A DNA stretch of 64,000 nt from Streptomyces sp. NBC_00576 (GCF_036345175.1 NZ_CP107780.1:4650001-4714000); one strand, 5' to 3'; shown: positions 1-8,936, counted from the first letter of the stretch. The notes: generated by a model from the sequence alone, not told the origin. Translations and numbers: made by a program.

Positions 1-660
1 CTGGTGGATGCCGCCGTCGAGGAGGTGAAGGCGTCCTCGGGGTGGTGCAAGGTCATCGGCGACTGGAAGTACAACGAGCCCGCGCTGCCGCTGGAGATCC
101 TCACCACCGTCGTGGAGGCGGTGCACGCCGTCGGCGGCCGGGTGGCCGCGCACTGCCAGACCGCCGACGGCTGCCGCAACGCCGTACTGGCCGGGGTCGA
201 CAGTCTGGAGCACGGGATGCATCTCGACCCCGGTCTGATCGACCGGATGGCGGCCCAAGGGACCGCATACGTACCGACGTTGAGCGTTTTCGGTGCCGGT
301 GCCGAGCGGCGGCGGGCCGCCGAGCCGAGCGGCTCCCGGGACTGGTGGCTGAACGGTTGGGAGGGCATGCTGCCCAGCGTCCGGGCGGCGTTCGAAGCCG
401 GTGTCACCGTCCTGGCAGGCACGGACAGCTTCCCGTGCGGCACCGTCGCCTCGGAGGTCGAGTGGCTCGTCCGGGCCGGCCTGCCGACCGAAGCCGCGCT
501 CGGCTCGGCATCATGGTCGGCCCGCTCCTGGCTCGGCCTGCCCGGCCTGACCGACGGAGCCCCCGCCGACCTCGTCGCCTACGCCACCGACCCGACGCGG
601 GACCCCTCCGCACTGGCCCACCCGAGCCGGATCATCCTGCGGGGCCGTGTCGTCGTCTGA
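1..660 (+). CDS. Amidohydrolase family protein, C-terminal part (5' end outside window)
   Basis: C-terminal ~219 residues of a metal-dependent hydrolase of the imidazolonepropionase/prolidase-like amidohydrolase superfamily. Visible signatures are the beta-strand histidine AHCQ (about residue 50 of the visible part), SLEHG (about 70) and the late catalytic aspartate in VLAGTD (about 140). The chain then ends in the small beta-sandwich segment typical of the family (GAPADLVAY, then RIILRGRVVV). The reading frame is open at the window edge, so the N-terminal HxH metal site and true start are missing. Substrate cannot be told from this part. A cytoplasmic hydrolase of a cyclic amide or peptide-like substrate is the family expectation. 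Confidence 0.82.
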   Translation: MVDAAVEEVKASSGWCKVIGDWKYNEPALPLEILTTVVEAVHAVGGRVAAHCQTADGCRNAVLAGVDSLEHGMHLDPGLIDRMAAQGTAYVPTLSVFGAGAERRRAAEPSGSRDWWLNGWEGMLPSVRAAFEAGVTVLAGTDSFPCGTVASEVEWLVRAGLPTEAALGSASWSARSWLGLPGLTDGAPADLVAYATDPTRDPSALAHPSRIILRGRVVV

Positions 661-776
661 CGGCCCGCAAACAGGCGTGAGCGGGATGGGAGGCAGACCA
701 CCTCGGTCGTGACTGCTGGTCAGCGGGTGACGCGGATCATCACCGAGAGAACCGGCGAGGCCGCAGAAGGCCAGCT

Positions 777-932
777 CTGTATCCCTGTGATCCGGTGAAG
801 GTCGACGGCATGATCAACCTCGACTTCGACAAGGAGGGCCGCCTCATCGGTATCGAGGTGCTAGCGGCCAGTTCGAAGCTGCCGAAGCACCTGCTCGAGT
901 CGGCGGAACGTCTGGACGCCGACGGCGCATGA
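777..932 (+). pseudogene. DUF2283-like protein remnant (C-terminal ~50 aa)
   Basis: The translated segment, from LYPCDPVKVDGM through INLDFDKEGRLIGIEVL to SSKLPKHLLESAERL, has the pattern I associate with the small DUF2283 proteins of actinomycetes (G-x-I-N-L-D-F-D ... G-I-E-V-L). The N-terminal half is not in frame. An overlapping frame reads RIITERTGEAAEGQLCIPVIR and then stops about where the two frames should join, which suggests a frameshift or decay. An internal ATG at 810 would give only 40 residues. No ribosome binding site was found. Function unknown in the family. Confidence 0.5.
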
Positions 933-1025
933 GGCGGTCAGTCACGCAAAGCCGACCTCCGAACGCTCTGCGAGCCGCCGCAGCAGCCGGGACAGACCTC
1001 CACCTCGCCATGCCGAGCAAACTGG

Positions 1026-3638
1026 TCACTCCAACACAGGCAACAACTCCGGCAGATGCCCGTCCGAAACAGCCGCCGCCCGCTGCCGCTCCTCCGTGAC
1101 CTCCCCGTAAAGGGTGTTCCGGGGCCTGGCCGGGCGACCCGCCGCCTCCGCGACCGCGATCAGTTCCTTCACCGACTTGTACGACCCGTAACTCGACCCC
1201 GCCATCCGCGAGATCGTCTCCTCCATCAGTGTGCCGCCCAGGTCGTTCGCGCCCGAGCGAAGCATTTCCGCCGCGCCCTCCGTCCCCAACTTCACCCAGC
1301 TCGTCTGGATGTTGGGGATATGGGTGTGCAGGAGAAGGCGGGCCATGGCGATGACCGCCCGGTTGTCGCGCATCGTCGGGCCGGGGCGCGCGATGCCCGC
1401 GAGGTACACCGGCGCGTTGGTGTGGATGAAGGGGAGGGTGACGAACTCCGTGAAGCCGCCCGTCTGTTGCTGGATGCGGGCGAGGGTGCGGAAGTGGCCC
1501 AGCCAGTGGCGGGGCTGGTCGACGTGGCCGTACATCATCGTGGACGAGGAGCGGATGCCCAGCTCGTGTGCCGTCGTGACGACCTCGATCCACGTTGCCG
1601 TCGGCAGCTTGCCCTTGGTCAGGACCCAGCGGACCTCGTCGTCGAGGATCTCGGCCGCCGTGCCGGGGATCGTGTCGAGGCCGGCTTCCTTCGCGGCCGT
1701 CAGCCATTCGCGGATCGACATCCCGGTGCGGGTCGCGCCGTTCACGACCTCCATGGGCGAGAAGGCGTGTACGTGCATGCCGGGCACCCTCTCCTTCACC
1801 GCGCGCGCGATGTCGAAGTAGGCGGTGCCCGGCAGGTCCGGGTGGATGCCGCCCTGCATGCAGACCTCAACCGCCCCCACGTCCCAGGCCTGTTGGGCGC
1901 GGTCGGCCACCTGGTCCAGGGACAGCGTGTAGGCGTCGGCGTCCGTGCGGCGCTGGGCGAAGGCGCAGAAACGGCAGCCGGTGTAGCAGACGTTGGTGAA
2001 GTTGATGTTCCGGGTGACGATGTAGGTGACGTCGTCCCCGACCGCCGACTTCCGTACGTCGTCGGCGACTTGGCACAGCGCGTCCAGTGCGGGGCCGTCC
2101 GCGTGGAAGAGGGCCAGGGCTTCGGAGTCGGTGAGCCGAGTCGGGTCGTCGGCCGCGGTGCGCAGCGCCTGTCGTACGTCCGTGTCGATGCGCTCCGGCA
2201 CCATCCCGGGCGCCGCCGCTTCCCGCAGGGCGCCCCAGTCGCCGTACACCTCGTCGAAGTCGTCGCGCCGGTCGGACGTACGGCCGTCGGTGTCGATGGT
2301 GGTGTGCAGGTCGGTGCGGCCGGACGACACGAACACCTCCTCCGGTTCCTGCCAGGGGTGCCCCTCGACGACGGCGTCCTCGCGCGCGAGGCCTGTCTCC
2401 GGGTCGGCGAGTGCCCGTACGTGCGGGAGGAGTCGGGGGTCGAGCCAGGGCTCGCCGCGCTGTACGAACTCCGGGTAGACGCAGAGGCGTTCGCGCAGTT
2501 CGAAGCCGACTGCCGCCGACTTACCCCTCAGCTCCTCGATCTGGGGCCAGGGGCGTTCCGGGTTGACGTGGTCGATGGTGAGCGGGGAGACCCCGCCCCA
2601 GTCGTCGATGCCGGCGCCGATCAGCCGCTCGTACTCGGAGTCGACGAGGTTGGGCGGGGCCTGGAGGCAGGCGCTCGGGCCCATGATGTGGCGGGCCACC
2701 GCCACCGTCGCGACGAGTTCGTCCAGTTCCGCGTCCGGCATTCCGCGCATCGCGGTGTCGGGCTTGGCGCGGAAGTTCTGGATGATCAGTTCCTGGATCG
2801 AGTGGTAGGCGCGCGAGATCTTGCGGAGGGCGAAGAGGGACTCCGCCCGCTCCTCGTACGTCTCACCGATCCCGATCAGGAGGCCCGAGGTGAAGGGGAC
2901 GGACGACCGGCCCGCGTCCTCCAACACCCGTAGCCGTACGGCGGGTTCCTTGTCCGGGGAGCCGTAGTGCGGGCCGCCGGGCTCGGACCACAGACGAGTC
3001 GCCGTCGTCTCCAGCATCATGCCCATGGAGGGAGCGACGGGCTTCAGTCGCTGGAAGTCCGTCCACGACATCACGCCCGGGTTGAGGTGGGGCAGCAGGC
3101 CCGTCTCCTCCAGGATGCGGATCGAGATGGCGCGGACGTACGCGATCGTGTCGTCGTAGCCGTGCGCGTCGAGCCACTCGCGCGCCTCCGGCCAGCGGTC
3201 CTCGGGCTTGTCGCCGAGGGTGATCAGCGCTTCCTTGCAGCCGAGGGCGGCGCCGCGCCGGGCGATGTCGAGGACCTCGTCCGGGGACATGAACATGCCG
3301 TGGCCCGCCCTGCGGAGCTTGCCGGGGACGGTCACGAAGGTGCAGTAGTGGCACTTGTCCCGGCAGAGGCGGGTCAGGGGGATGAAGACGCTCTTCGAGT
3401 ACGTGATGACGCCGGGGCGGCCCGCGGCCTCCAGGCCGGCGTCCCGTACGCGGGCCGCGGACGCGGTGAGGTCGTCGAGGGCCTCGCCGCGGGCCTGGAG
3501 CAGCACCGCGGCCTCGCCGATGTCGAGGGCGACGCCGTCCCGGGCCCGTTTGAGGGCGCGACGCATGGAGTTCTCGGTCGGGCCGGTGGCGCCGGGGCGC
3601 TCGGTGGGGCCGGTTCCGGAAGTCTCGGAGGTCGTCAT
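1026..3638 (-). CDS. fbiC: FO synthase FbiC (CofG/CofH fusion), coenzyme F420 biosynthesis
   Basis: Bifunctional radical-SAM enzyme (870 aa, the usual length for actinobacterial FbiC). It joins 5-amino-6-ribitylamino-uracil and tyrosine to make 7,8-didemethyl-8-hydroxy-5-deazariboflavin (FO), the chromophore of F420. The CofG half has the [4Fe-4S] motif C-x3-C-x2-C at residues 92-99 (CRDKCHYC). The CofH half has a second one at about residues 550-557 (CYTGCRFC). ATG start, preceded by a short unstructured Ser/Thr/Gly-rich leader, as in other Streptomyces copies. It is transcribed alone. The downstream half of the window holds several enzymes of F420- or FMN-dependent families (3795-4646, 9715-10137, 31862-32824), so the cofactor has local customers. 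Confidence 0.96.
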   Translation of the reverse strand: MTTSETSGTGPTERPGATGPTENSMRRALKRARDGVALDIGEAAVLLQARGEALDDLTASAARVRDAGLEAAGRPGVITYSKSVFIPLTRLCRDKCHYCTFVTVPGKLRRAGHGMFMSPDEVLDIARRGAALGCKEALITLGDKPEDRWPEAREWLDAHGYDDTIAYVRAISIRILEETGLLPHLNPGVMSWTDFQRLKPVAPSMGMMLETTATRLWSEPGGPHYGSPDKEPAVRLRVLEDAGRSSVPFTSGLLIGIGETYEERAESLFALRKISRAYHSIQELIIQNFRAKPDTAMRGMPDAELDELVATVAVARHIMGPSACLQAPPNLVDSEYERLIGAGIDDWGGVSPLTIDHVNPERPWPQIEELRGKSAAVGFELRERLCVYPEFVQRGEPWLDPRLLPHVRALADPETGLAREDAVVEGHPWQEPEEVFVSSGRTDLHTTIDTDGRTSDRRDDFDEVYGDWGALREAAAPGMVPERIDTDVRQALRTAADDPTRLTDSEALALFHADGPALDALCQVADDVRKSAVGDDVTYIVTRNINFTNVCYTGCRFCAFAQRRTDADAYTLSLDQVADRAQQAWDVGAVEVCMQGGIHPDLPGTAYFDIARAVKERVPGMHVHAFSPMEVVNGATRTGMSIREWLTAAKEAGLDTIPGTAAEILDDEVRWVLTKGKLPTATWIEVVTTAHELGIRSSSTMMYGHVDQPRHWLGHFRTLARIQQQTGGFTEFVTLPFIHTNAPVYLAGIARPGPTMRDNRAVIAMARLLLHTHIPNIQTSWVKLGTEGAAEMLRSGANDLGGTLMEETISRMAGSSYGSYKSVKELIAVAEAAGRPARPRNTLYGEVTEERQRAAAVSDGHLPELLPVLE

Positions 3639-3741
3639 CCATCGAGCATACGATCGATGTGATCAGGTCCTGCAGGACCGCCCTGTCCATTCGGGGTGGC
3701 GAACGTTACAGAGCGGCACTGGCAGCCATGTGCAGCCATCA

Positions 3742-3768
3742 CCTGCGGAGCCTGCGGAGCCTGCGGAG
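3742..3768. repeat. Three tandem copies of a 9-bp unit (CCTGCGGAG)
   Basis: Perfect triplication of CCTGCGGAG at 3742-3750, 3751-3759 and 3760-3768, followed by a doubled GCTACA. It lies in the short gap between the fbiC start region and the 3' end of the LLM gene. It is probably a slippage product with no recognised role. Confidence 0.8.
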
Positions 3769-3794
3769 CTACAGCTACAGCGGAGACTGCTGAG

Positions 3795-4646
3795 CTACAG
3801 GTACGGGGCGTACCCGTCCAGCAGGCCCAGGATCTCCGCCTCCCCGGCCGGCGGCAGCTGCACCACGGTCTCCTCGATGCCGAGGTCGGCGTAGTGGGCG
3901 AGCTTGCCCGGGGTGGGCTGGACGGCGTACGGGACGACCTGGAGGGCGGCCGGGTCGCGGCCCGCGTCCGCCCACACCGACCGCAGCAGGGGCAGCGACT
4001 CGGACAGGCCGCGCCCGCCGATCGGCAGCCAGCCGTCGGCGTACTCGCTGATGTGGGCGAACAGTTTCGGCCCGGCCGCCCCGCCGATGAGGGTGCGGGG
4101 GCCGACGACCGGCCCGCGCGACTTCTGCACCGGCTTGGGATACGCGGTACTCGCCCGCACACTCCCGAACTCGCCCTCGTACGCGGTCGGTTCGTCCGCC
4201 CACAGGGCGCGCATCAGCGCCATCCTGTCCCGGGTCAGCTCGCGCCGCGTACGCCACTCCACGCCGTGGTCGGCGGCCTCCTCGACGTTCCAGCCGTAGC
4301 CGATTCCGAGGGTGAAACGGCCGCCGGAGAGGTGGTCGAGGGTCGCGATCTGCTTGGCGAGGTCGATCGGGTCGTGCTGGGCGACGAGCGTGATGCCCGT
4401 GCCGAGGGCGAGCCGCTCGGTGACGGCGGCGGCCTGGCCGAGCGCGACGAAGGGGTCGAGCGTACGGCCGTACTCGGGCGGCAGGTCGCCGCCCGCCGGG
4501 TACGGGCTGGTCCGCTCGACCGGGATGTGCGTGTGCTCGGGCAGATACAGCCCGGCGAACCCGCGCTGCTCCAGCTCACGGGCGAGTCGGGTCGGGGTGA
4601 TCGTCTCGTCGGTGAGGAAGATCGTGACGGCTAGGCGCATGTCCAT
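3795..4646 (-). CDS. LLM-class F420-dependent oxidoreductase
   Basis: 283-aa TIM-barrel protein of the bacterial-luciferase-like superfamily. The N-terminal strand MRLAVTIFLTDE, GFAGLYLPEHTHIP and the diagnostic TLDHLSGGRFTLGIGYGWN (about residues 145-165, cofactor-contacting) point to the F420-using branch (TIGR03619-like) rather than FMN enzymes. It probably transfers hydride between F420H2 and an unknown substrate in the cytoplasm. It lies just upstream of fbiC on the same strand but about 150 bp apart, so co-transcription is uncertain. No good ribosome binding site precedes the ATG; a second in-frame ATG lies two codons downstream. A perfect palindrome 33 bp upstream (4679-4690) may be its operator. 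Confidence 0.88.
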   Translation of the reverse strand: MDMRLAVTIFLTDETITPTRLARELEQRGFAGLYLPEHTHIPVERTSPYPAGGDLPPEYGRTLDPFVALGQAAAVTERLALGTGITLVAQHDPIDLAKQIATLDHLSGGRFTLGIGYGWNVEEAADHGVEWRTRRELTRDRMALMRALWADEPTAYEGEFGSVRASTAYPKPVQKSRGPVVGPRTLIGGAAGPKLFAHISEYADGWLPIGGRGLSESLPLLRSVWADAGRDPAALQVVPYAVQPTPGKLAHYADLGIEETVVQLPPAGEAEILGLLDGYAPYL

Positions 4647-4678
4647 ATCTGTACCGGGCGACGTCTTGTCTGTCCATA

Positions 4679-4690
4679 CCGACCGGTCGG
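4679..4690. promoter_or_regulatory. Perfect 12-bp palindrome CCGACCGGTCGG, probable TetR-type operator
   Basis: CCGACCGGTCGG sits between the LLM gene (start 4646, minus) and the PHP hydrolase gene (start 4858, plus), in the context ATACCGACCGGTCGGCAT. Many actinobacterial TetR regulators bind 14-18-bp palindromes of this build. The regulator is not adjacent. Assignment is by form and position only. Confidence 0.5.
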
Positions 4691-4857
4691 CATTGGTGGA
4701 ACATCACCCGGGCCGCGTTCCCGCCACGTGGTGCGCGCTGCGCACTCGAAAGATGGCGATTCCCTTGTCTTGTAAGGGAGTTCACCCCCGGGTACGAGAG
4801 TGGACGGAGCGCCACTGCATCACCCACGTCACACCCCGACACCCTGGGAGCAGCAGC

Positions 4858-6414
4858 ATGTGCGAAGACGACCACGACCACGGTTCCGGCACCGGAAGTG
4901 TCACCGGCACGGGAAGCGGTCTCGGCAGACGCGCCCTCTTCGTGTCCGGAGCCGCCGCCGCGCTTACGTTGGGAAGCGTGACCTTCTCCCACGGCACCCC
5001 GGCCGAGGCGGCGCCCGGCACAGAGACGAAGACGGTACGGGGCACGCTGCCGACCGGCTCCCCCGACTTCGTCTACCTGCCCGTCGAAATCCCGGATGGC
5101 GTACGGGAGTTGAGGGTCGCGTACAGCTACGACCGCCCGTCCGTCCCGGCCGGCACCGCGGGCAACGCGCTCGACATCGGTGTCTTCGACCAGCGCGGTA
5201 CCGAACTGGGCGGCAAGGGTTTCCGGGGCTGGTCGGGCGGGGCACGCACGGAGTTCTTCGTCCGCGCGGACGACGCGACGCCCGGCTACCTTCCGGGCCC
5301 GGTGAAGCCGGGCACCTGGCACATCGCGCTGGGTCCCTACACGGTCTCCCCGCAGGGCCTCTCGTACGAGATCACCATCACGCTGACCTACGGCGAGCCC
5401 GGCGAGGTCGTCCCGCCCGTCTATCCGCCCGAGCGGGCGAAGGGCAGAGGGCGTGCGTGGTACCGGGGCGACTGCCACCTGCACACCTGGTACTCGGACG
5501 GCCGCCGCACCCCGGCCGAGATCGCGGCCCTGGCGCGGGCTGCGGGCCTGGACTTCATCAACTCCTCGGACCACAACACCCAGTCGGCGCACGCTCATTG
5601 GGCCGACCAGGCGGGCGACGACCTCCTCATCATGGTGGGCGAGGAGGTGACGACCCGCAACGGTCACGTGGTCGCGCTCGGGACCGATCCGGGGACGTTC
5701 GTCGACTGGCGCTACCGGGCCCGCGACAACCGCTTCGGCAAGTACGCGCGCCAGATCCGCCGCGCCGGCGGCCTGGTGGTGCCGGCCCACCCGCACGCCA
5801 CCTGCGTCGGCTGCAACTGGAAGTTCGGCTTCGCCGACGCGGACGCGGTGGAGGTGTGGAACGGCGCCTACTCGCCCGAGGACGAGGTGGCTCTCGCGGA
5901 CTGGGACGGCATGCTGGTGGCGTCCGTCAGGGAAGGCCGCGGGTGGATTCCGGCCATGGGCAACAGCGACGCCCACCGCGACCCCGACCCGGTGGGCGTC
6001 CCGCAGACGGTGGTCCTGGCCGACGACCTGACCCGGGAGGCGATCCAGGAGGGCCTGAAAGCAGGCCGCTCCTACGTCGCCGAGTCCAAGTCGGTCTCCC
6101 TCACCTTCACGGCATCCGGCCCGAAGGGCGAACACGCGGACATCGGCGGCCGGTTGAAGGTGTCCAAGGACGCCCCGGTCACGGTCCGCCTGGAGGTGAC
6201 AGGCGCCCCGCGCTGCACGGTCCGCTTCGTGACGGACCAGGGCGTGCTCTTCACGAGCGGGGTCCTGCCGGTGACGGGCGCGGGAGCCGTGGAATGGCGT
6301 ACGACGGCCCAGTACGCGGCATACGTCCGGGCGGAGGTCCGCCACGAGGCCGTACTGGCGCCGCTGCCGGGGGCGTTGGCCGCGTTCACGAACCCGATCT
6401 TCCTGGGGCGGTAA
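4858..6414 (+). CDS. Tat-exported CehA/McbA-family metallohydrolase with PHP domain
   Basis: 518-aa protein. The start at 4858 is chosen for its GGGAG ribosome binding site and because a twin-arginine signal follows at once (GRRALFVSGAAAALTLGS, RR at about residues 24-25). An N-terminal beta-sandwich of about 150 residues precedes the PHP phosphoesterase domain. That domain shows DCHLHTWYSDG near residue 207, SSDHNTQ, GEEVT, PAHPHA and GNSDAH near residue 370, the metal-binding His/Asp set of the fold. CehA and McbA, carbaryl hydrolases, are the name-giving members, but this branch is mostly uncharacterised. The predicted role is an extracytoplasmic metal-dependent ester or phosphoester hydrolase. 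It is a single-gene unit. Confidence 0.88.
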   Translation: MCEDDHDHGSGTGSVTGTGSGLGRRALFVSGAAAALTLGSVTFSHGTPAEAAPGTETKTVRGTLPTGSPDFVYLPVEIPDGVRELRVAYSYDRPSVPAGTAGNALDIGVFDQRGTELGGKGFRGWSGGARTEFFVRADDATPGYLPGPVKPGTWHIALGPYTVSPQGLSYEITITLTYGEPGEVVPPVYPPERAKGRGRAWYRGDCHLHTWYSDGRRTPAEIAALARAAGLDFINSSDHNTQSAHAHWADQAGDDLLIMVGEEVTTRNGHVVALGTDPGTFVDWRYRARDNRFGKYARQIRRAGGLVVPAHPHATCVGCNWKFGFADADAVEVWNGAYSPEDEVALADWDGMLVASVREGRGWIPAMGNSDAHRDPDPVGVPQTVVLADDLTREAIQEGLKAGRSYVAESKSVSLTFTASGPKGEHADIGGRLKVSKDAPVTVRLEVTGAPRCTVRFVTDQGVLFTSGVLPVTGAGAVEWRTTAQYAAYVRAEVRHEAVLAPLPGALAAFTNPIFLGR

Positions 6415-6420
6415 CGAGGC

Positions 6421-6600
6421 CTAGTCGGTCGGGTCAAGCGTCGAGTCAGGATGCGTCGTGCCGGTGCCGGACTTGCGGCACCGTACGACGTACACGGCAC
6501 CGGCCCCGAGGACCACAGCCACGCCACCCACGCCGGCGATCACCGGAACGCGGGGAAGGCGCCGGTGTGGGCGAGGTCGGCGAGGTGGGGGTGGCCGTTG
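6421..6600 (-). pseudogene. Frameshifted C-terminal remnant of an LAXTG sortase-anchored surface protein
   Basis: On the minus strand one frame gives HLADLAHTGAFP (LAHTG encoded at 6575-6561), a class-E sortase motif. After a one-base shift the next frame gives a transmembrane helix, VPVIAGVGGVAVVLGAGAVYVV. A charged tail follows (RCRKSGTGTT ... DSTLDPTD) and ends at 6421. That is the exact order of a Streptomyces cell-wall sorting signal, but split over two frames. No exported N-terminal body is present: the oppositely oriented gene at 6614 begins where it should be. A broken leftover, not an expressed protein. Confidence 0.62.
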
Positions 6601-6613
6601 ATACGGTCCGGCC

Positions 6614-7294
6614 ATGGCTGAAACACGTGACTCACAGAGCACGCAGGGCACGCCGGGCACCACCGTCACCGCGGCCGACGTCGACCGCGCGGTGCGCCTG
6701 GCGGTCGGTGCCCTGCGCGGCGCGGAGACGGCCGACTGGAGCGCCGACGCGGGTTCACTGGAGTGGGACTGCTGGGAGACCGTCGAGCACCTGGCCGACG
6801 ACCTGTTCTCCTACGCCGCCCAACTGGGCCCCGAGACGCCACCGTTGGACACGCACGTCCCGTTCGCGTGGAGCCGCAAGAAGCCCGGCGGCCCGGCGAA
6901 CGTCATCTTCGTGGACCGCGAGGCGGGGCCGGCCGGACTGCTCCAGGTACTGGAGGCGAGCGGCGCCCTGCTGACTGCCATCGTGCGGACCAAGCCGCCA
7001 ACAGTCAGGTCGCACCACATCTTCGGCGCGGCCGATCCCGAGGGCTTCGCCGCCATGGGCATCGTGGAGACGCTGGTGCACACGCACGACGTCGCCGAGG
7101 GCCTGGGCATCGAATGGGCGCCCGACCCCGACCTGTGCGACCGGGTACTGCGTCGCATCTTCCCCGACGCGCCGACCGACACCGAACGCTGGCCAACCCT
7201 CCTGTGGGCCACCGGCCGAGCGGAGCTCCCTGGCCGACCGCGCCTCACGACGTGGCGCTGGCACGGTGCGCCCCGTACACCAGAAGGAGCATGA
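6614..7294 (+). CDS. Maleylpyruvate isomerase/DinB-like family protein (mycothiol-dependent type)
   Basis: 226 aa. The N-terminal half matches the four-helix MDMPI/DinB metal-binding fold: WDCWETVEHLADDLFSYAAQL with its conserved histidine near residue 60, and MGIVETLVHTHDVAEGLGI near residues 150-165 with the second His pair. Family members use mycothiol as thiol cofactor and carry a divalent metal held by three histidines. Many Streptomyces paralogues have no known substrate. The ATG start is the first in frame, and the gene begins over the decayed sorting-signal remnant. No operon partner is seen. Confidence 0.78.
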   Translation: MAETRDSQSTQGTPGTTVTAADVDRAVRLAVGALRGAETADWSADAGSLEWDCWETVEHLADDLFSYAAQLGPETPPLDTHVPFAWSRKKPGGPANVIFVDREAGPAGLLQVLEASGALLTAIVRTKPPTVRSHHIFGAADPEGFAAMGIVETLVHTHDVAEGLGIEWAPDPDLCDRVLRRIFPDAPTDTERWPTLLWATGRAELPGRPRLTTWRWHGAPRTPEGA

Positions 7295-7386
7295 GGCACC
7301 GGGCCGATCCGCCCCAGCGCCCGTGGTCCGGCCAACGCCCTGGCCTGTGAGGATCAGACGCTGACGGTTTCGCCCGGTTCATACGC

Positions 7387-8205
7387 TCACGCGGACGCCA
7401 ACTCGGCTACGACCGCCGCATGATCGGACGGCCAGATGCCCTCCACGGGCCCGTGCCCCGCCCGTTCCACCCGGCGCACATGTCCGAGTCCGCCCCGCCC
7501 CGGCGGCCCGACAAAGACATAGTCGATCCGCGCGCTGGGGCCGAAGCCGGCCGCGACGTACGGGTTGGTGGCGTCCCAAGTCGCCGATGGGGCCGCTGGA
7601 TCGGCCAACTCCCAGGCGTCCAGGAAGACTTGGCCGGGCACGGGCGGGGCCGTCTTGTAACCACCGAACAGGCGGATCTCGTCGGAGTCGGGCCAGGTGT
7701 TGAAGTCGCCGGTGATGACGGGCGGGAAGGCGGTGCCGTCACGGCGTTTCGCCACGAACTCCGCGAGGGCGGTGACCTGTTGGCAGCGGACCGCCGAGGC
7801 GTGGGGCGCGGAGGTGAGGTGCGTGGTGAAGAAGGGCACGTGGTGGCCGGGGGCGGCGAGCCGGGAGTACAGGGCGATGCGTCCGTCGTCCAGGTCGTCG
7901 GGGGCCGGCAGCCGCATCGCTTCGCTCTCGACGACGGGCCAGCGACTCAGCACCGCGGTGCCGACGTTGACCTTCGCGTCCCCGATACGCCGCTGCCAGC
8001 GCTCGGGGGCCTCGTAGGCGGCCCAGGTCCAGTGCAGCCCGAGTTCGTCGGCGAGCCAGGCGGCCATGTTCTCCCCGCCGCACTCCCAGACCTCCTGGAG
8101 CCCGACCACGTCCGGCCGCAGATCCCGCAGCACGGAAAGGATCGCCTTCTGCCGCGCCTCCCAGGGCCCGAACCGCCACCACAGGTTCCAGGTCACCACG
8201 CGCAT
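7387..8205 (-). CDS. Endonuclease/exonuclease/phosphatase (EEP) family hydrolase
   Basis: 272 aa if translation starts at the ATG at 8205 (MRVVTWNLWWRFG), which places the EEP-defining first strand at the N-terminus as usual. Motifs in order: the metal ligand Asn in TWNLWW (residue 7), LQEVWE, a catalytic core near LTSAPHASAVRCQQ, GDFNTWPDSDE near residue 175, and the C-terminal SDHAAVVAEL. The fold is Mg2+-dependent and cuts phosphodiester or phosphomonoester bonds. No signal peptide is visible from this start. The Shine-Dalgarno sequence is poor, and an in-frame GTG lies three codons upstream. Substrate not predictable. Confidence 0.85.
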   Translation of the reverse strand: MRVVTWNLWWRFGPWEARQKAILSVLRDLRPDVVGLQEVWECGGENMAAWLADELGLHWTWAAYEAPERWQRRIGDAKVNVGTAVLSRWPVVESEAMRLPAPDDLDDGRIALYSRLAAPGHHVPFFTTHLTSAPHASAVRCQQVTALAEFVAKRRDGTAFPPVITGDFNTWPDSDEIRLFGGYKTAPPVPGQVFLDAWELADPAAPSATWDATNPYVAAGFGPSARIDYVFVGPPGRGGLGHVRRVERAGHGPVEGIWPSDHAAVVAELASA

Positions 8206-8361
8206 ACTCGCCACCGCCCACCCGTTTCGCCCAGCTGAAGTCCCTCTGGGACACCATTCAAGAACACACCACAGCAGCGGCGCGAGTGCAGGGGGGCACA
8301 AGACCAACATGTCCCGCTTCGCAGGTGCTGCAACAGTGTTGCCGGGGCGGCGCTGTCCCTC

Positions 8362-8394
8362 CGGCGGGGGAGCCGTTGGTCAACTCCCCCGCCG
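8362..8394. terminator. Strong hairpin downstream of the secreted-protein gene
   Basis: An 11-bp perfect GC stem, CGGCGGGGGAG (8362-8372) with CTCCCCCGCCG (8384-8394), and an 11-base loop. It sits 12 bp beyond the stop codon of the minus-strand gene at 8406 and is positioned to end its transcript. Confidence 0.65.
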
Positions 8395-8405
8395 TGGGCA
8401 TGGGT

Positions 8406-8936
8406 TCAGCAGCGCTTGCTGGAGTAACCCCCCACAGGTGCGGGGTCACCGGCGGCCCGTACGGTGCCCGAGCCGGCCGTGCACTCGTTCACCGTGCGGG
8501 TGCCGCTGGACCAGAACTCCTGGCCGTCGGTGTTGGTCCAGGAATGCTTGCCCAGGACCTCGTCCCGGGCGTAGCTGTAGACGGCGGAGGTCACGTCGTA
8601 GTCTCCGACGGCGTTGCGGAAGCTGTCCCAGACCCAGACGTAGCCGTAGTTCTGGCCGCAGGACGGCGAGTAGAACTGCTTGACGGAGGCGATGGTCTGG
8701 CCGGCGCGCTTGACGTACCCGGTGGAACCGATCTGGTAGGCGTCCGTGCACACCCCGGCCACCCGGGCCCGCAGGCTCGCCGGGTTGCCGTCGGCGGACG
8801 GCGCGGTGGAGGCCGCCGCAGTGGTGGTGCGGGCGGTCGGTGCGGGCGCCGGGCCGCTCCCGGCGGCGGCGACTCCGGCCGGGATGAGAGCGAAGGCGCA
8901 GGCCAGCGCCGCGGTGGCGGTCTTGAGATGACGCAT
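8406..8936 (-). CDS. Secreted DUF2690-like protein
   Basis: 176-aa exported protein. The start at 8936 has a clear GGGGGA ribosome binding site and opens a typical Sec signal peptide (MRHLKTATAALACAFALIPAGVAAAG). An Ala/Thr/Pro linker leads to a compact domain with four cysteines. Its motif ASVKQFYSPSCGQNYGYVWVW resembles the Y-S-x-x-C ... W block of DUF2690, which is clear in the gene at 22908-23750, so this may be a free-standing extracellular version of that domain. Function unknown. A strong terminator follows. Confidence 0.6.
   Translation of the reverse strand: MRHLKTATAALACAFALIPAGVAAAGSGPAPAPTARTTTAAASTAPSADGNPASLRARVAGVCTDAYQIGSTGYVKRAGQTIASVKQFYSPSCGQNYGYVWVWDSFRNAVGDYDVTSAVYSYARDEVLGKHSWTNTDGQEFWSSGTRTVNECTAGSGTVRAAGDPAPVGGYSSKRC

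Noticed and set aside
1056..2933. Long plus-strand open frame of 625 codons opposite fbiC
   Set aside because: Antisense shadow of the high-GC fbiC gene; its composition is Arg/Val/Gly/Asp-rich with no domain, and fbiC motifs are unambiguous on the other strand.
4576..6345. Minus-strand open frame of 589 codons opposite the PHP hydrolase
   Set aside because: Composition (Arg/Ala/Val/His-rich, no domains) and position exactly antisense to the Tat-exported hydrolase mark it as a shadow.
7355..7370. TCAGACGCTGACGGT as a further member of the CTGACG palindrome family
   Set aside because: Half-sites are in the wrong order and spacing and the site is between gene ends, not in a promoter.
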